DNA of 64,000 nucleotides, from NCBI RefSeq assembly GCF_040412425.1, contig NC_089741.1, positions 36,036,522-36,100,521 of the forward strand, written 5' to 3'. Both the position numbers and the translations under genes were made by a program. Below the pieces are notes generated by a model. The model ran no database searches and had not been told where the DNA came from. It saw nothing but the letters and a program-made list of their open reading frames with translations. Below, in pieces: positions 1 through 11,639 of the stretch (position 1 is its first letter; each line of letters starts with the position of its first letter). This DNA comes from Macrobrachium rosenbergii. Lineage: Eukaryota; Arthropoda; Malacostraca; Decapoda; Palaemonidae.

Positions 1-1127
1 CCCGAGATGTAACCGAGTACCGGGACGTCTTTTCTTAGATGTAACCAGTACTGGGGCGTTTTTCCCGAGATGTAACCGAGTACCGGGACGTCTTTTTCTT
101 AGATGTAACCGAGTACCAGGACGTCTTATCCCCGAGATGTAACCGAGTGCCGGACGTCTTTTCCCGAGATGTACCTGAGTACCGGGACGTCTTTTCGAGA
201 TGTACCGAGTACCGGGACGTTTTTTTCCGAGATGTAACCGAGTACCGGGACGTCTTTTTCTTAGATGTAACCGAGTACCGGGACGCTTTTTCCCGAGATG
301 TAACTGAGTATCGGGAGGTCTTTCCGAGATGTACCTGAGTACCGGGACGTTTTTTCCCGAGATGTACCCGAGTACCGGACGTCTTTTCGAGATGTACCCG
401 AGTACCGGACGTCTTTTCCCGAGATGTATCCGAGTACCGGGACGTCTTTCTGAGATGTAACCGAGTACCGGACGTTTTTTCCTGAGATGTAACCGAGTGC
501 CGGGACGTTTTTTCCTGAGATGTAACTGAGTATCGGACGTCTTTTCCCCGAGATGTAACCGAGTACCAGGACGTCTTTTCCCGAGATGTACCCGAGTGCT
601 GGGACATTTTTTCCCGAGATGTAACCGAGTACCGGGACGTCTTTTCCCGAGATGTACCCGAGTACCGGGACGTCTTATCCCCGAGATGTAACCGAGTACC
701 GGGATGTCTTTTCCCGAGATGTAACCGAGTACCGGGACGTCTTTTCCCGAGATGTACCCGAGTGCCGGGACGTTTTTTCCCGAGATGTAACCGAGTACCG
801 GGACGTCTTTTCCGAGATGTACCCGAGTGCCGGGACGTCTTTTCCCGAGATGTACCCGAGTGCCGGACGTCTTTTCCCGAGATGTAACCGAGTACCGGGA
901 CGTCTTTTCCCGAGATGTACCCGAGTGCCGGGACGTCTTTTCCGAGATGTACCGAGTGCCAGGACGTCTTTTCCGAGATGTGCCAGTACCGGGACGTCTT
1001 ATCCCCGAGATGTAACCAGTACCGGGCGTCTTTTCCCGAGATGTGCCGAGTACCGGGACGTCTTATCCCCGAGATGTATCCGAGTACCGGGACGTTTTTT
1101 CCCGAGATGTAATCGAGTACCGGGACC
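1..1127. repeat. 33-bp minisatellite array, cut by the left window edge
   Basis: About 33 tandem copies of a roughly 33-bp unit. Each unit holds CCCGAGATGTAACC, then GAGTACCGGGACG, then a run of T. Units vary by small indels and by swaps such as AACC for ACCC and GTACC for GTGCC. The open frames here (for example 652-1257) are only the repeat translated and show no codon bias. The same unit family, in a 36-bp form, recurs at 16346-16913. Confidence 0.95.
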
Positions 1128-1275
1128 TTTCCCTGAAAAAGCGGACACCATTATCTTAAAAATTAACCATAGAATTTTCTTGAAAATAATCTCATTATGT
1201 TTCCCACAGCCATATTACCCACGTGATAGAAAATTACCCTTTGTGGTTCTAACCTAACCTAACCTAACCTAGGGA
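1128..1275. repeat. Tail of the minisatellite element with a CCTAA tract
   Basis: Directly after the array comes GGGACCTTTCCCTGAAAAAG, then an AT-rich block containing ACCATAGAATTTTCTTGAAA. At 1251-1271 there are four AACCT units, the complement of the arthropod telomere repeat TTAGG. The same order of blocks follows the second array at 16914-17036. The array plus tail is therefore one dispersed element and not two independent satellites. Confidence 0.75.
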
Positions 1276-1537
1276 ACAGTAAAACCGGGCTGGTGCAATA
1301 TTAGCATACATCTCAGGGATTTGCGTCCCGTCATCATGAATATGAGGGACAGTTCACCTTTCGTAATTCCGCACAGTAAATCCCGATCGTAAAATTTGCT
1401 TATTCACGAAAAAGTGAAATAGAAGTACGTTCATCACTTGTGTTTGTGTAGACCTGTGTTGCATCGTAACTTTGGGTTCTGTTTTTGTGTTGTTGTTCAT
1501 GATTCTCTTTGTTGCTTGCCGTCGATTCTTATTTGGC

Positions 1538-1731
1538 GACATTTTCAGGCAGAGAAACTAGCAGGAAGGATGGGAACACAGAGGCATAAGCCGACATCCG
1601 AATAAGGGAATTGTTACTTTACTTGAAGTCGTTATAATGACTTCACGTAGGATAACAATCCTTTACTTAGATATCTCTTCATGCCTCTGTGTTTCCATCC
1701 TTCCCTGCTAGTTTCTCTGTCTGGAAATGTC
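1538..1731. repeat. 194-bp near-perfect palindrome (foldback or MITE-like)
   Basis: The left arm 1538-1587 and the right arm 1681-1731 are reverse complements over about 50 bp with only a few mismatches. The left arm contains GCAGAGAAACTAGCAGG and the right arm CCTGCTAGTTTCTCTG. The interior also pairs: GGAATTGTTAC matches GGATAACAATCC, and at the centre TGAAGTC and GACTTCA flank GTTATAAT. The transcript would fold into a single long hairpin. No coding capacity and no clear target-site duplication are visible. Confidence 0.85.
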
Positions 1732-1825
1732 ATCTTCTGACAGTCTCATACCCTGGTTTGATAGGTGCCTGTAGGTGTCACTCTCACCAAAGTCGTTACT
1801 CGCTGCTCAGGCTAACAGAGGCACA

Positions 1826-2214
1826 GTGTCTTGTAGCTATCTAACATGCCAAACTCGTTTCTGCTATGCCGGGATCGAACCCAGGCCCCTTTTGTTTTGT
1901 TGGACTCTTATACCTAACTAACATGCCAAACTCGTTTCTGTGCTGCCGGGGATCAACCCAGTTCCCTTTTGTTTGTTTGTGTCTTGTAATTTAACTAACA
2001 TGCCAAACTCGTTTCTGTGCTGCCGGGGATCGAAACCCAGGCCCTATTGTTTGTTGGTGTCTTGTAACTAACTAACATGCCAAACTGTTTCTGCTGTGCC
2101 GGGGATCGAACCCAGGCCCCTTTGTTTGTTGGTGTCTTGTAACTAACTAACTATGCCAAACTCGTTTCTGCGGGTGCCGGGGATCGAACCCAGGCCCCTT
2201 TTGTTTGTTTGTTT
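1826..2214 (-). repeat. Five tandem 77-bp units carrying a tRNA T-arm/B-box-like core
   Basis: Five copies at about 77-bp spacing, with ATGCCAAACTCGTTTCTG near 1845, 1922, 2000, 2076 and 2153. Each contains CCGGGGATCGAACCCAGG. Read on the minus strand this is CTGGG-TTCGATC-CCCGG, a normal tRNA T-stem and loop and a good pol III B box. No matching A box or acceptor stem is seen. It looks like an amplified fragment of a tRNA or tRNA-derived SINE and not a functional tRNA. Confidence 0.8.
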
Positions 2215-2631
2215 AAGCTTTCCATCTTGTTTTCACTGGAAACGTACCGTGTTTGATGCGGGGAGAGGTGGGGGTGGCGCTTAGAGGCCGCCCAGTTTCT
2301 TTTTGTATCCTGTCTTTGTGCGGATGCGCGCGCACGCTTCTTTGTCATTGTTTTTGGGTATTGCGGATTGCTTGTGTCCTGTGTTTTTGTATCCCTTGTG
2401 ATCGATTTCCCAGCTCCGTTCTCACCCATTTTATTGATAATTTTTGACGTTAGTGAAGGAAAACCTGCGAAGTTGAGCTTACTTCTATCGTCGAGAAACC
2501 AGGATCGTAAACTGATGCTTCTTTGTTTCGAAACTGTTTCGTTATTGGTTTTGTATCTTTTCGTTTTCTTTGCCTGAATTTCGTTGCTTTGAAAATTCTT
2601 TGTATTTTGCGGTTCTTCGTCGTAGAGTTTA

Positions 2632-2632
2632 C

Positions 2633-2688
<56 letters not shown>

Positions 2689-2870
2689 AGATAAAACCTA
2701 TTCTTTGGAACAAGCCCCTAAGGGGCCACTGACTTGGAATTCAAGCTTCCAAATAATATGGCATTCATTGGGAAAAGTAAGGGCAGATTAAGGAAATACA
2801 GAAAGAAGAGATCTCACTTATTAAAAGAGAAAAATATTAAACTAATAAACATAAAAATGTATTAAAATTT
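2632..2870 (+). repeat. ATT-tailed interspersed repeat, copy 1
   Basis: (ATT)n at 2632-2684 is followed by a conserved body: TTCAGGAGAT, a CCTATTCTTTGGAACAAGCC block, GGGGCCACTGACTTGGAATT, CAAGCTTC, and AGAAAGAAGAGATCTCA. The same order occurs at 13536-13745 and, reversed, at 34750-35027, 43335-43508 and 43510-43650. A shared body with a variable trinucleotide run at one end is typical of a SINE or the 3' end of a LINE. Confidence 0.85.
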
Positions 2871-3582
2871 CTTTGTTGGGAGTTTATTCCGCTTTGTTTG
2901 TCGTGGTAGCCAAAGCATGCTACACGGAGATTATAACTGCCCCGCTTTGTGTCCGGCAAAATAATCGGATTCTCACATAATATCATTTGGTACGTCGGGT
3001 TTAATCAGTCTGCGACACATCGGGGTCAGGGTCCTGTTTTCATGAATTTATCGTCCATGAGGTAAAGGCATTTAATGCCAAGTTTGTCGAGTTAGCATAA
3101 ACGAAATTCAGAATAATGAAACCGGTTTTGTAACCGCTAATTCACCCAGGCTGCATGTGACAATACACTCTTGCCTTTTCTGAATTTTGTAAACCTGTAT
3201 TTATCCTTTCTTCAGTCATTTTTGTCTACCTTTCTTCTCGAACATCCAGGCATATTCTAGAAACCCATTCGTCTTTTTATATTCAGTCATTTTGTTTACC
3301 TTCCTGGACGTCCCCAGGATATTCAGCGACATTTATCCGCCCTCTTTCGAAACATATCCGCAACGTCAAATTGCCCAAACAATCAGTCAGTCATACGACA
3401 CCGTCACAATCGTTTCCACTGGGAAACGTATACACTTTGGGTACTTGAACGCCATAGTTCACAGTCCCATTTTGGTCCAACGCTATCTCGCTACGCCCGT
3501 CATACCCTCCCTTTGTCCGATTTGAAGGCTGGGTTCGCCTGGCCCTACTACAACTCTCTTGTGTGTGCGGGAAAGGGGACCC
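2871..3582. other. No gene recognised
   Basis: Unique-looking AT-rich DNA. The open frames here are short, lack bordering splice signals and resemble nothing I recognise. Confidence 0.5.
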
Positions 3583-3685
3583 GTGAGAGAGAGAGACACA
3601 AAAATATTGAGAGAGAGGGGAGAAACAGGAGAGCGAAGCAGAAACAGAGAGAGAGAGAAAAACATTGAGAGAGAGAGAGAAATAG

Positions 3686-3728
<43 letters not shown>

Positions 3729-3774
3729 AAAACATTGAGAGAGAGAGAATAGAAACACTGAGAGAGACAAAAAC

Positions 3775-3809
<35 letters not shown>

Positions 3810-3839
3810 GAGAGAGCAAGCAGAAAAACAGAAAAAAAC

Positions 3840-3874
<35 letters not shown>

Positions 3875-4040
3875 GAAACACTGAGAGAGAGACAAATAAA
3901 CATTGAGAGAGAGAGAGAGAGAGAGAGAGAGGGGAGAAACAGAGAGAGCGAAGCAGAAACAGAGAGAGAAAAAAACATTGAGAGAGAGAGAGAGAGAGAG
4001 AGAAATAGAAACAGAGAGAGAGACAGACAGACAGACAGAG
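3583..4040. repeat. GA-rich compound tandem array
   Basis: Long GA runs are broken by a recurring AAACATTGAGAGAG block (about seven copies) and by GAAATAGAAACAGAGAG. It ends in (GACA)n near 4022-4038. The three long minus-strand open frames here are serine/leucine low-complexity translations of this repeat and not genes. Confidence 0.9.
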
Positions 4041-4526
4041 ATTGTGTGACTGTCCCATCTCCTTCCATGATGATGAAAACGCAAGAAGCTTTTGAGTGTC
4101 AGTGAAGAAGTTCTGGAGAGACCACTCTGTTTTGGAAGCGGGCTTCAAGTATCCAGAATTGCTGTTAATGTCTTGCCTTCCAGAAAACGATTCATTGATT
4201 TCCATCACACCGCTCCCGGTGTGGGCGTGGGATTATTTCGTTTTTATGTTTGCTTGGCTCGGATTTCGTGTTGTGCGTTTGGGTGTGGGAGGTGATTTCT
4301 GGCAGTTAGTCGTCGTTCTCTTCAAATTTAAATCGTGGATTGCGTTTGTTTCTGGTTTATTGTTGTGGAATGATTATTTTCTCGTTTTACTCTGTCAGAG
4401 TACATTCATTTACTGTGTTTGAAGTATATTATCTAAGGCTTGCTTGCTTGCCTTTGATGGATGATTGCCAAGGACAATAGGCTTTGTATTGAAGCTTTAA
4501 AAATAGGTATAAACCCCGTAGAGGGA

Positions 4527-4795
4527 AGTAGTGCCGTCAGTGTACTTCATGCGGTGCACTGTATGCATTAATTAAAGTTCTTTACAGCTGCAACGCCCTT
4601 TCATTCGTTTTACTGTACCTCCGTTCATATTTTCTTTCTTCCATCTTATTTTCCACCCACTTCTTTAGTTGATTCATAGTGCAACAGAGAGGTTTTCCTC
4701 CTGTTACACCTTTCAAACCTTTTTCCTCTCAATTTCCGTTTCAGCGCTGAATGACCTCATAGGTCCAAGCGCTTGACCTATGAACTAAATTTTAT
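4527..4795 (+). repeat. Hairpin-capped interspersed repeat, copy 1
   Basis: Begins AGTAGTGCCGTCAGTG and ends GAATGACCTCATAGGTCC...AGCGCTTG. In between are CGTTCATATT, TTCTTCCATCTTA, GGTTTTCCTCCTGTTAC and TTTCAAACC. The same blocks in the same order occur in eight copies in this window, on both strands, so this is an abundant dispersed family. Short stems are conserved at both ends: CAGTGCACC with GGTGCACTG, and GACCT with AGGTC. No coding sequence. Confidence 0.88.
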
Positions 4796-5029
4796 GTTCT
4801 GTCTATAGGTATAAAATGTCGTTTGTTAAACTTGTTCATAGAAATTCTGCCTAAAACGAATAAATAATTTTAAAAACATATATTTCCCAAATTTTTGGGC
4901 TGCTAGGTCATCCACCATCACCTTTAGGGATTGTATAGAAATATATAACACATTTCAAGCCATTTTTTCTTTTTATTTTATATCTTATAATAATTGTGTT
5001 GTACTTTTCCTTTATGTTTTGATATTTTA

Positions 5030-5037
<8 letters not shown>

Positions 5038-5075
<38 letters not shown>

Positions 5076-5115
5076 TAGATAGATAGATAGATATATTTTA
5101 TATATATATAGATAG

Positions 5116-5182
<67 letters not shown>
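5038..5182. repeat. TA microsatellite with TAGA interruptions
   Basis: Two (TA)n tracts are separated by (TAGA)n near 5074-5093 and 5109-5119. Confidence 0.95.
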
Positions 5183-5191
<9 letters not shown>

Positions 5192-5834
5192 TACATATAT
5201 ACTTACATCTGCCTGTATGTCTGCGTATTTAACTCAATGTTAAATATATCAAATATCGTATTTTTAACAGTTGAGGATCCACCCACATAAGTCCTTTATC
5301 CGCAAGAATTCTTGCGGTTTGTGTGGGAGTGATTTTTAGAGGGGTTCAACTGAGCGTCGATGTTTTATTTGTTCATTTTATTTCATCCATCGTCCTCTCA
5401 TTTATTTTGTCACCTTCACAACACGAATCCAAGCAGATGAAATCTCCTTAGTGATCATTCTTCTAAAAACACACTTTAGTCGTTATGTTGAAGGTAAATT
5501 ATTAATTACAGCTGTTGTTTTGCATTTTAAGGATACGACTTGGCTGGAATTGTGAAAAGTTAATGAATTGGTCCATTTGACTTCTGGAGAGATTGCCTCC
5601 TTTTCCAAGTTTGTCCCTGGCGTAACTTGGTGTGTAGACGTAGAATTGCGACCAGTTAATGAATTTACTTATTTGAATTCTGAGAGAGAGAGAGAGAGAG
5701 AGATAATTGTCTTCTTTCCACGTGACCCCTTGGGTAGCTTAGTGTAGACGTAGGTAATGTGTTATATTCTTCAGTAGCTGCAGCGTAATGAACCCACTGA
5801 CACACATTGGCCATAATACCACAGCTCAGATTGG

Positions 5835-5866
<32 letters not shown>

Positions 5867-6637
5867 AGATTTGAGATTTCCGTCAAGACTCCTTGGAAGG
5901 AGATGAGTGAAATGATTTAAAAATGGGTATAAAGGGTAGATCCACTCGTACTCTGCTGCTTTGTTTAGAATCATCCGGCCTTATGCCGACACGGTAAGAT
6001 ATTAAAAGGAAGAGAACCTGATTTGGACACCTGGTCTCATGGCAACCAAGACATTGTTGAAAGAGGAGAGTGTCAGATCCGTAGATTTTTTATGTATACT
6101 GAAAAGATTTTATTCATAAATTGGCCATTTCTTTGGTTTTACTTTTGAGGTGTCTAAAGAAATTAAGAAAATGTTTCACATACAGCTTAGTGTGGTACCT
6201 CGAGAAGCCCAGTTTTTAAGTTTGGTTCCTCCTGAAATAAGAGCGCTTTTGACACCTGAGGAAACTCGTCAACTAATTTCACCAAAAGTGTGCCACCAGT
6301 TGTTTCCATTTCTTCTCGTGCTTACCACATCCATCCAGATTCAAAACTCCATGACATTATAACTTTACTATTTTTCTGTGATTTTATAATGAAATAATAC
6401 AGGTTTTTTTTTTTTTTTTTTTTTTTGCTTCAAGCAAAGCAGTAAGAATATTTTTCCATTTCCAAGCACTTACAGATATAACAAACGATGGTATGGTTTC
6501 TTTCCCAGGGGTTCACAACCCATTGCAAAGAGTTCTTAGACTGACCTGGTAATTAGTCGACTGTCTATGTCACAACCATAGTAGAGAAGTACAACTTAGT
6601 AATAATAATTTTTCCTCTGTAGTAAGTAATATGTACA
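5183..6637. other. Unassigned DNA with short GA runs and a poly-T
   Basis: Holds (GA)n at 5683-5702 and 5835-5870, and about 23 T at 6404-6426. The frame 6150-6362 is uninterrupted (70 codons), but its ends lack convincing splice signals and it resembles no family I know. No gene is called. Confidence 0.5.
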
Positions 6638-7006
<369 letters not shown>

Positions 7007-7094
7007 AAAAGACTCACTATGCCGTCATTATAGCCCTCAAATTCATACCATCGAACAGATGGGGCATCGACGGCTTGTATGGAGATGAAGTATT

Positions 7095-7340
7095 TTTCTT
7101 ATTTATTTGTTTATTTGTGGTTTATCCATTTATTTTATTAATCCTATGTATTTATTTGGTTATTTACTTATTTTGTATATATAAATATTTATTTAAGTTT
7201 ATTATTTTATTTATCTGTTTATTTTTTGCTGGCGCTGGGGGGAGAGGAGGAGGAGGAGGAAGAGGAATCGCGTCACGTGAAAATAGGCAAATCAGGATGC
7301 ACTTGTTTTTAGGAGACAAAAAAAAAAAAAAAAAAGTAGT
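7095..7340. repeat. TTTA-type low complexity, GGA-rich block and poly-A
   Basis: Imperfect TATTTATTTGTTTATT-like repeats run at 7095-7228, followed by a GGAGGA-rich block at 7238-7265 and a run of A at 7319-7335. This explains the hydrophobic open frame at 7075-7407. Confidence 0.8.
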
Positions 7341-7528
7341 GGAGAGATTTTTTTGGGGGCAGGGGAAGAGGAGAAAGGGAGGGGAATTGCACCAAAAGCG
7401 ATGGTGAATGGAGCTATAGTGAAAGGGACTGCAGAAGAACAACCCCTCTGTGATTTTCATTTACGGTGACGTCCAGGACTGCCTCCGCAAATGATGTTAC
7501 CTTCCTCTTTTAATAAGTGAAATACCCA

Positions 7529-7530
<2 letters not shown>

Positions 7531-7589
<59 letters not shown>
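7531..7589. repeat. TC microsatellite
   Basis: Pure (TC)n of about 29 units, followed by GTCTGTCTGTCTCGTGTC. Confidence 0.97.
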
Positions 7590-7591
<2 letters not shown>

Positions 7592-7627
7592 CTGTCTGTC
7601 TGTCTCGTGTCTGAATGTCTACTTAGT

Positions 7628-7699
7628 GCCTGAGAGAGAGAAAAAAAATTTTGCCTTAACATTGAAAAATTGCTTGATTCTTTCTCGATCTCGCTTCTT

Positions 7700-7742
<43 letters not shown>

Positions 7743-7935
7743 TTTTGCTATGTTGAAAATATTTGCCCTCTCTCTCTCTCTCTCTTGAGGTGAGAGAGAT
7801 AAAATTCTACCATAACTTTGAAAATATTGAGTCTCTCTCTCTCTCTTGGGGTGGAGAGATAGATTCTTCCCTAAGCTTGAAAAGTATACGACATCTCTCT
7901 CCCTTTTCTTGGAGAGAGAAGAGGGTGATTCTCTT
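7628..7935. repeat. Tandem units of (TC)n and (GA)n around a short core
   Basis: Four units of about 75-85 bp. Each has a TC run, then TTGAGG or TTGGGG, then a GA run, then an AT-rich stretch containing CTTTGAAAATATTG or a variant. Because TC and GA runs flank a short spacer, each unit can fold on itself. The open frames at 7656-8020 come from this repeat. Confidence 0.75.
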
Positions 7936-8019
7936 TCTCCTCCTTTCTCCAATTTTCATCATTTGCATTTCCTCCACCCTTATCATCTGCCACCTCTTAG
8001 TCATCAGCGTTCAGTGCTA

Positions 8020-9270
8020 ATTGCTGTTTGTATCTCTAAACATTTTTGTCACAGATTCTTCTCTTTGTCAATTTCTGGTTTCAGATTTTCTCTTTTCATA
8101 TATTTTTGTCGTATTACGTGACTGGAAAGTTTAATTATCAGCCATTTTTTTTTTCCTTCGTTCCACGTCAGTATGCTTTTTGCCATGTGTTATTTGAGTT
8201 GACTGAGGTTGTCTATTTTTAACATTTAGTTTATTCTGAGTTGACACAGATGGATCAGTTTGTGTCAAATGTCTCAGTTGACACATATCAATTTTGTAAA
8301 ATCTTTAGTAGATGGATGGATTGTACTTTCTAACCGGACGATGGTTAAACATTGATTGATCAGTCTTTCGTGTACATTTGGTACAGGTCTTGAGTTGACT
8401 GATTGATCAGTAATTATTTGTACCTTTAGAGTACGTCTGAAAATGCATTTCAGATACAACAAATTTCCTTTTAAAAAATGCTTTAGAATACATATGAGAC
8501 GAATTTTACTTTTAATAAGTTTCCATGGTGTAATTTTACCTGGTGAAGGTATGTTAATTGGAGAAAGCCTCTACCCTTAGCGAATAAGGGAGAGATGCAT
8601 AATCATTACAGATCTGTCATTGTACACTGCCAGCCCCCTTGACAAAACGTAAGATGTAGGTTTCTGCGAACAGAAACATACCTACAAGGTTGAAAAGCTG
8701 TCACTTCACTTAAGTAATGTTTCATTAAACTTATACACCACAGTTTGGAAATCAGGTTCAGGACACGGATTACTCCAGCTCAGGGAGTATAGGAAAGGTC
8801 AGAAGTACGGAGAGGACGAAGGCAGTAGATAAAGGGTTGGATAGTTTTAGATAGCTTTACTGATCTTTTGTGGGATGGTCAAGTGCAAGACGAAGCATTA
8901 TCATGCGCTATGCAGGAGGTCAGTTGATTTTGTCTTAGATACATTCATACATTTCTTATCCTTTGCCGAGTCCATTCTTGATTTTTAGGTTTTGTAAGGT
9001 TGAACTGGCAACTCGTCAGATTATTTTCTTAGATTATTGAATACTAAAAAGAATTGAGCATTTGTAGGTTCTTTATTAACGTAATATCTGCTTTATTTAG
9101 ATAAGGTGACGAACGTGAACTATCAGTTTTCCCATGTGAATGTTTTTGCCATGAAATAATATACACATATCCATTTTTCCAAAACTGCCATCTATAAATC
9201 TCCCCATGAAATGAAATGGAAAAATAACATGAAAATATTTTCGAAAACAAATAGAAATGGTAGTAATTGG
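8020..9270. other. No gene recognised
   Basis: AT-rich unique-looking DNA. I looked for splice-bounded open frames and tRNA boxes and saw none that hold up. Confidence 0.5.
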
Positions 9271-9274
9271 AATG

Positions 9275-9432
9275 AAACCTTCCTGGAAAAAAAGATGAAT
9301 CATTCCAGGAACTGAAAAAAATTGACGAAAAAGAATCCTTCCACGAATTAAAAAAAAATAACGAATAATTAATCCTTCACGAATTAAAAAAATGAAAAAA
9401 CAAACCTTCCATGAATTAGGAAAAAAATTGAC
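9275..9432. repeat. Degenerate 35-bp tandem repeat
   Basis: About five copies of a unit built on CCTTCCACGAATTAAAAAAA with a following GACGAA-like segment. Copies differ mainly in the length of the A run. Confidence 0.7.
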
Positions 9433-9505
9433 GTAGTTGGGGCGAGAGTCTTTATAGTCCGCATCACTGTGGGCGAAGAAGAGGTTGCGTTCGTAACATA
9501 AAGGG

Positions 9506-9540
9506 TATAAACCCTCCAGTGTGGGAGTCGTTCAGCTGGC
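9506..9540 (+). promoter_or_regulatory. Candidate core promoter (TATA box plus initiator)
   Basis: TATAAA at 9506-9511 sits in GGGTATAAACCC, and 26 bp downstream GTTCAGCT contains the arthropod-like initiator core TCAG. Downstream, an ATG at 9648 opens 55 codons (to 9815) that I do not recognise. TATA-like strings are common in AT-rich DNA, so this is a weak call based on spacing alone. Confidence 0.25.
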
Positions 9541-9865
9541 ACCAGAAACAAGTCTCGTCTTGTTCACTAACAGATCATGCCCAGCTGTGACTTCACAACC
9601 TGACGACTGCTGGCTTCTTGGGAAGTCTTGAAGTTCAGCGAAGCGTGATGTCGCCCTCTGCGTCAGGTCGCCGTGTTTGTATTTCATTCAGCGAATTGGC
9701 GGTCGTCGACTGGAATACATTAGTGGTGTTAGTGGTGCCATTTTGGATATTACAGCTGGTTCCTTTGCTTTCCTTTTTGTTCCCGACGCAAACAGATTTT
9801 CAGTCAAGAGTTTGAAATAGAATTTCTGGTGTGAATTTGTACAGTTTTTTCTTGAAGCTGTCAGT

Positions 9866-10002
<137 letters not shown>

Positions 10003-10036
10003 CTTGATATAACACCTTGGAACATCTTAGCAAGTT

Positions 10037-10106
10037 GACATTACGTATGTTATGTTGGTTGGACTGCAATATGACATACGTATGTTATGTTAGTTGGACT
10101 GCAATA
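10037..10106. repeat. Short direct duplication
   Basis: Two adjacent copies of a roughly 36-bp unit: GACATTACGTATGTTATGTT then GGTTGGACTGCAATAT, followed by a near-identical second copy. Confidence 0.85.
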
Positions 10107-10154
10107 ATAATAAAGAATTTGTAAACCACTTTCAAATTCTACTACATGTCTCGA

Positions 10155-10382
10155 ATTGTCGACCTAACCGCCCAGTTCTCCCCGCTGCTGGGAGAAAGAG
10201 GGCTGGGGATTTGGTACGATACATGCACACACATTCGTTACCAGGGTCTAAGCGATGTCAGGCAGGGCAGCCGATCGAGGCTACAGCCTACCCAACGCCA
10301 AATCAAAGTCCTTCAAAAAAGAAAGGCATCGTGCTTACCCCATATAAAAATGGGAAAAAGCACGTTAAAACAAAAAAAAAAT
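10155..10382 (+). repeat. Possible retroposon insert with A-rich tail
   Basis: A comparatively GC-rich block (CCGCCCAGTTCTCCCCGCTG through GCCGATCGAGGCTACAGCC) lies between AT-rich flanks and ends in an A-rich tail at 10350-10382. Two overlapping frames (10094-10408 and 10146-10391) are open across it, but neither resembles a protein I know. The layout suggests a SINE or processed insert. No second copy is seen in this window. Confidence 0.35.
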
Positions 10383-10612
10383 TATTCTTAACTGAGTTGC
10401 TACTATAATAACTTTAATTTGTTTTATAATATTGTTACGATTGTAATTTATTTGGTATTAGAGACTTAAGTCGTCACAGCAATGTTCAGCCAACAAAAAT
10501 ATTCTGTCAAAAAAAGTTAAATATTTTATGTTCTGTTCTTGTTTGTACAGTAGATGAGACAAATTACCCGTTGTACTTATACATTATGAATTTAAAGAGG
10601 AAATGTTCTGAG

Positions 10613-11332
10613 TTGTTAGTAAGTTAGAGGATAATAGGATTCACTATAAGTTTAGAGGGATGATAGGATTCACTGTAAAGTTATGAGGATGAAGATTCAC
10701 TAGGAAGAAGAAGTTGTTAGGATAGGATTCACTGTAAGTTAGAGGATGATAGGATTCACTACTCTATATTTAGGATGATAGGATTCACTGTAAGTTAGAG
10801 GATGATAGGATTCACACTATAAGTTAAGAGGATGACAGGATTCACTATAAGTTGAGGATGATAGGATTCACTATAAGTTAGAGGATGATAGGATTCACTG
10901 TAAGTTAGAGGATGATAGGATTCACTATACTCGTAAGTCAGAGGATGATGGGATTCACTATGATAGGTTTAGAGGAATGATAGGATTCACTATAAGTCAG
11001 GATGGTAGGATAAGGTTCACTATAAAGTTGAGGATGATAGGATTCACTATATATAAGTTAGAGGATGATAGGATTCACTATATATAAGTTAAGGATGATG
11101 ATATATATAAGTTAGATTCACTGTAAGTTAAAGGATGACAGATTCATTATAAGTTGAGGATGATAGGATTCACTATAAGTTGAGGATGATAGGATTCATT
11201 ATAAGTTAGATGATAGGATTCACTGTAAGTTAGAAGATGATAGGATTCATATAAGTTAGAGGATGATGGGATTCACTATAAGTCAGGATGGTAAGATTCA
11301 CTATAAGTTAGAGGATGATAGGATTCACTATA
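10613..11332. repeat. 27-30-bp minisatellite, about 25 copies
   Basis: Tandem copies of AAGTTAGAGGATGATAGGAT followed by TCACTAT or TCACTGT. There are frequent small indels, some units lack TAGAG, and a few TATA expansions occur near 11049-11105. Confidence 0.92.
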
Positions 11333-11639
11333 CCCCAATAATTATGATTTGGATGGAAGTTATGGACAAAATAGCCGGCATTTAAATGTCACCAGAGATA
11401 CCTGAGGTGTGTCAGTGACTATTTTGTCCATCAATCCCTCCGTTGAAAAAGTAAGACGAAATAAAATGCTGAGTCTCGGACGTGGTACAGAGGAGAAAAA
11501 ACTGATGATATTTGATTTATTTAAGCTAAAACTTGAATGACGACATTTGTGAGATAATAAAACATAGAAGAAGGCCGTACAGCAATGGGAGGTATAAAGA
11601 TACAAGTGTCTGGGGTTGCTAAGAGATGCGCACAAGAAA

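Noticed and set aside
1..1127. CRISPR-like array
   Set aside because: Units are contiguous with no unique spacers, and the organism is eukaryotic.
35..1257. Open frames of 190 and 201 codons on both strands
   Set aside because: They are the 33-bp minisatellite read through; unit indels move the frame and no protein-like composition appears.
1251..1271. A true chromosome end at the CCTAA tract
   Set aside because: Only about four units, inside a dispersed element and with ordinary sequence on both sides.
1826..2214. Functional tRNA genes
   Set aside because: Only the T arm is recognisable; no D arm, anticodon arm or acceptor stem at the right spacing.
3391..4208. Three minus-strand open frames of 178-241 codons
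   Set aside because: They are Ser/Leu dipeptide translations of the GA-rich array.
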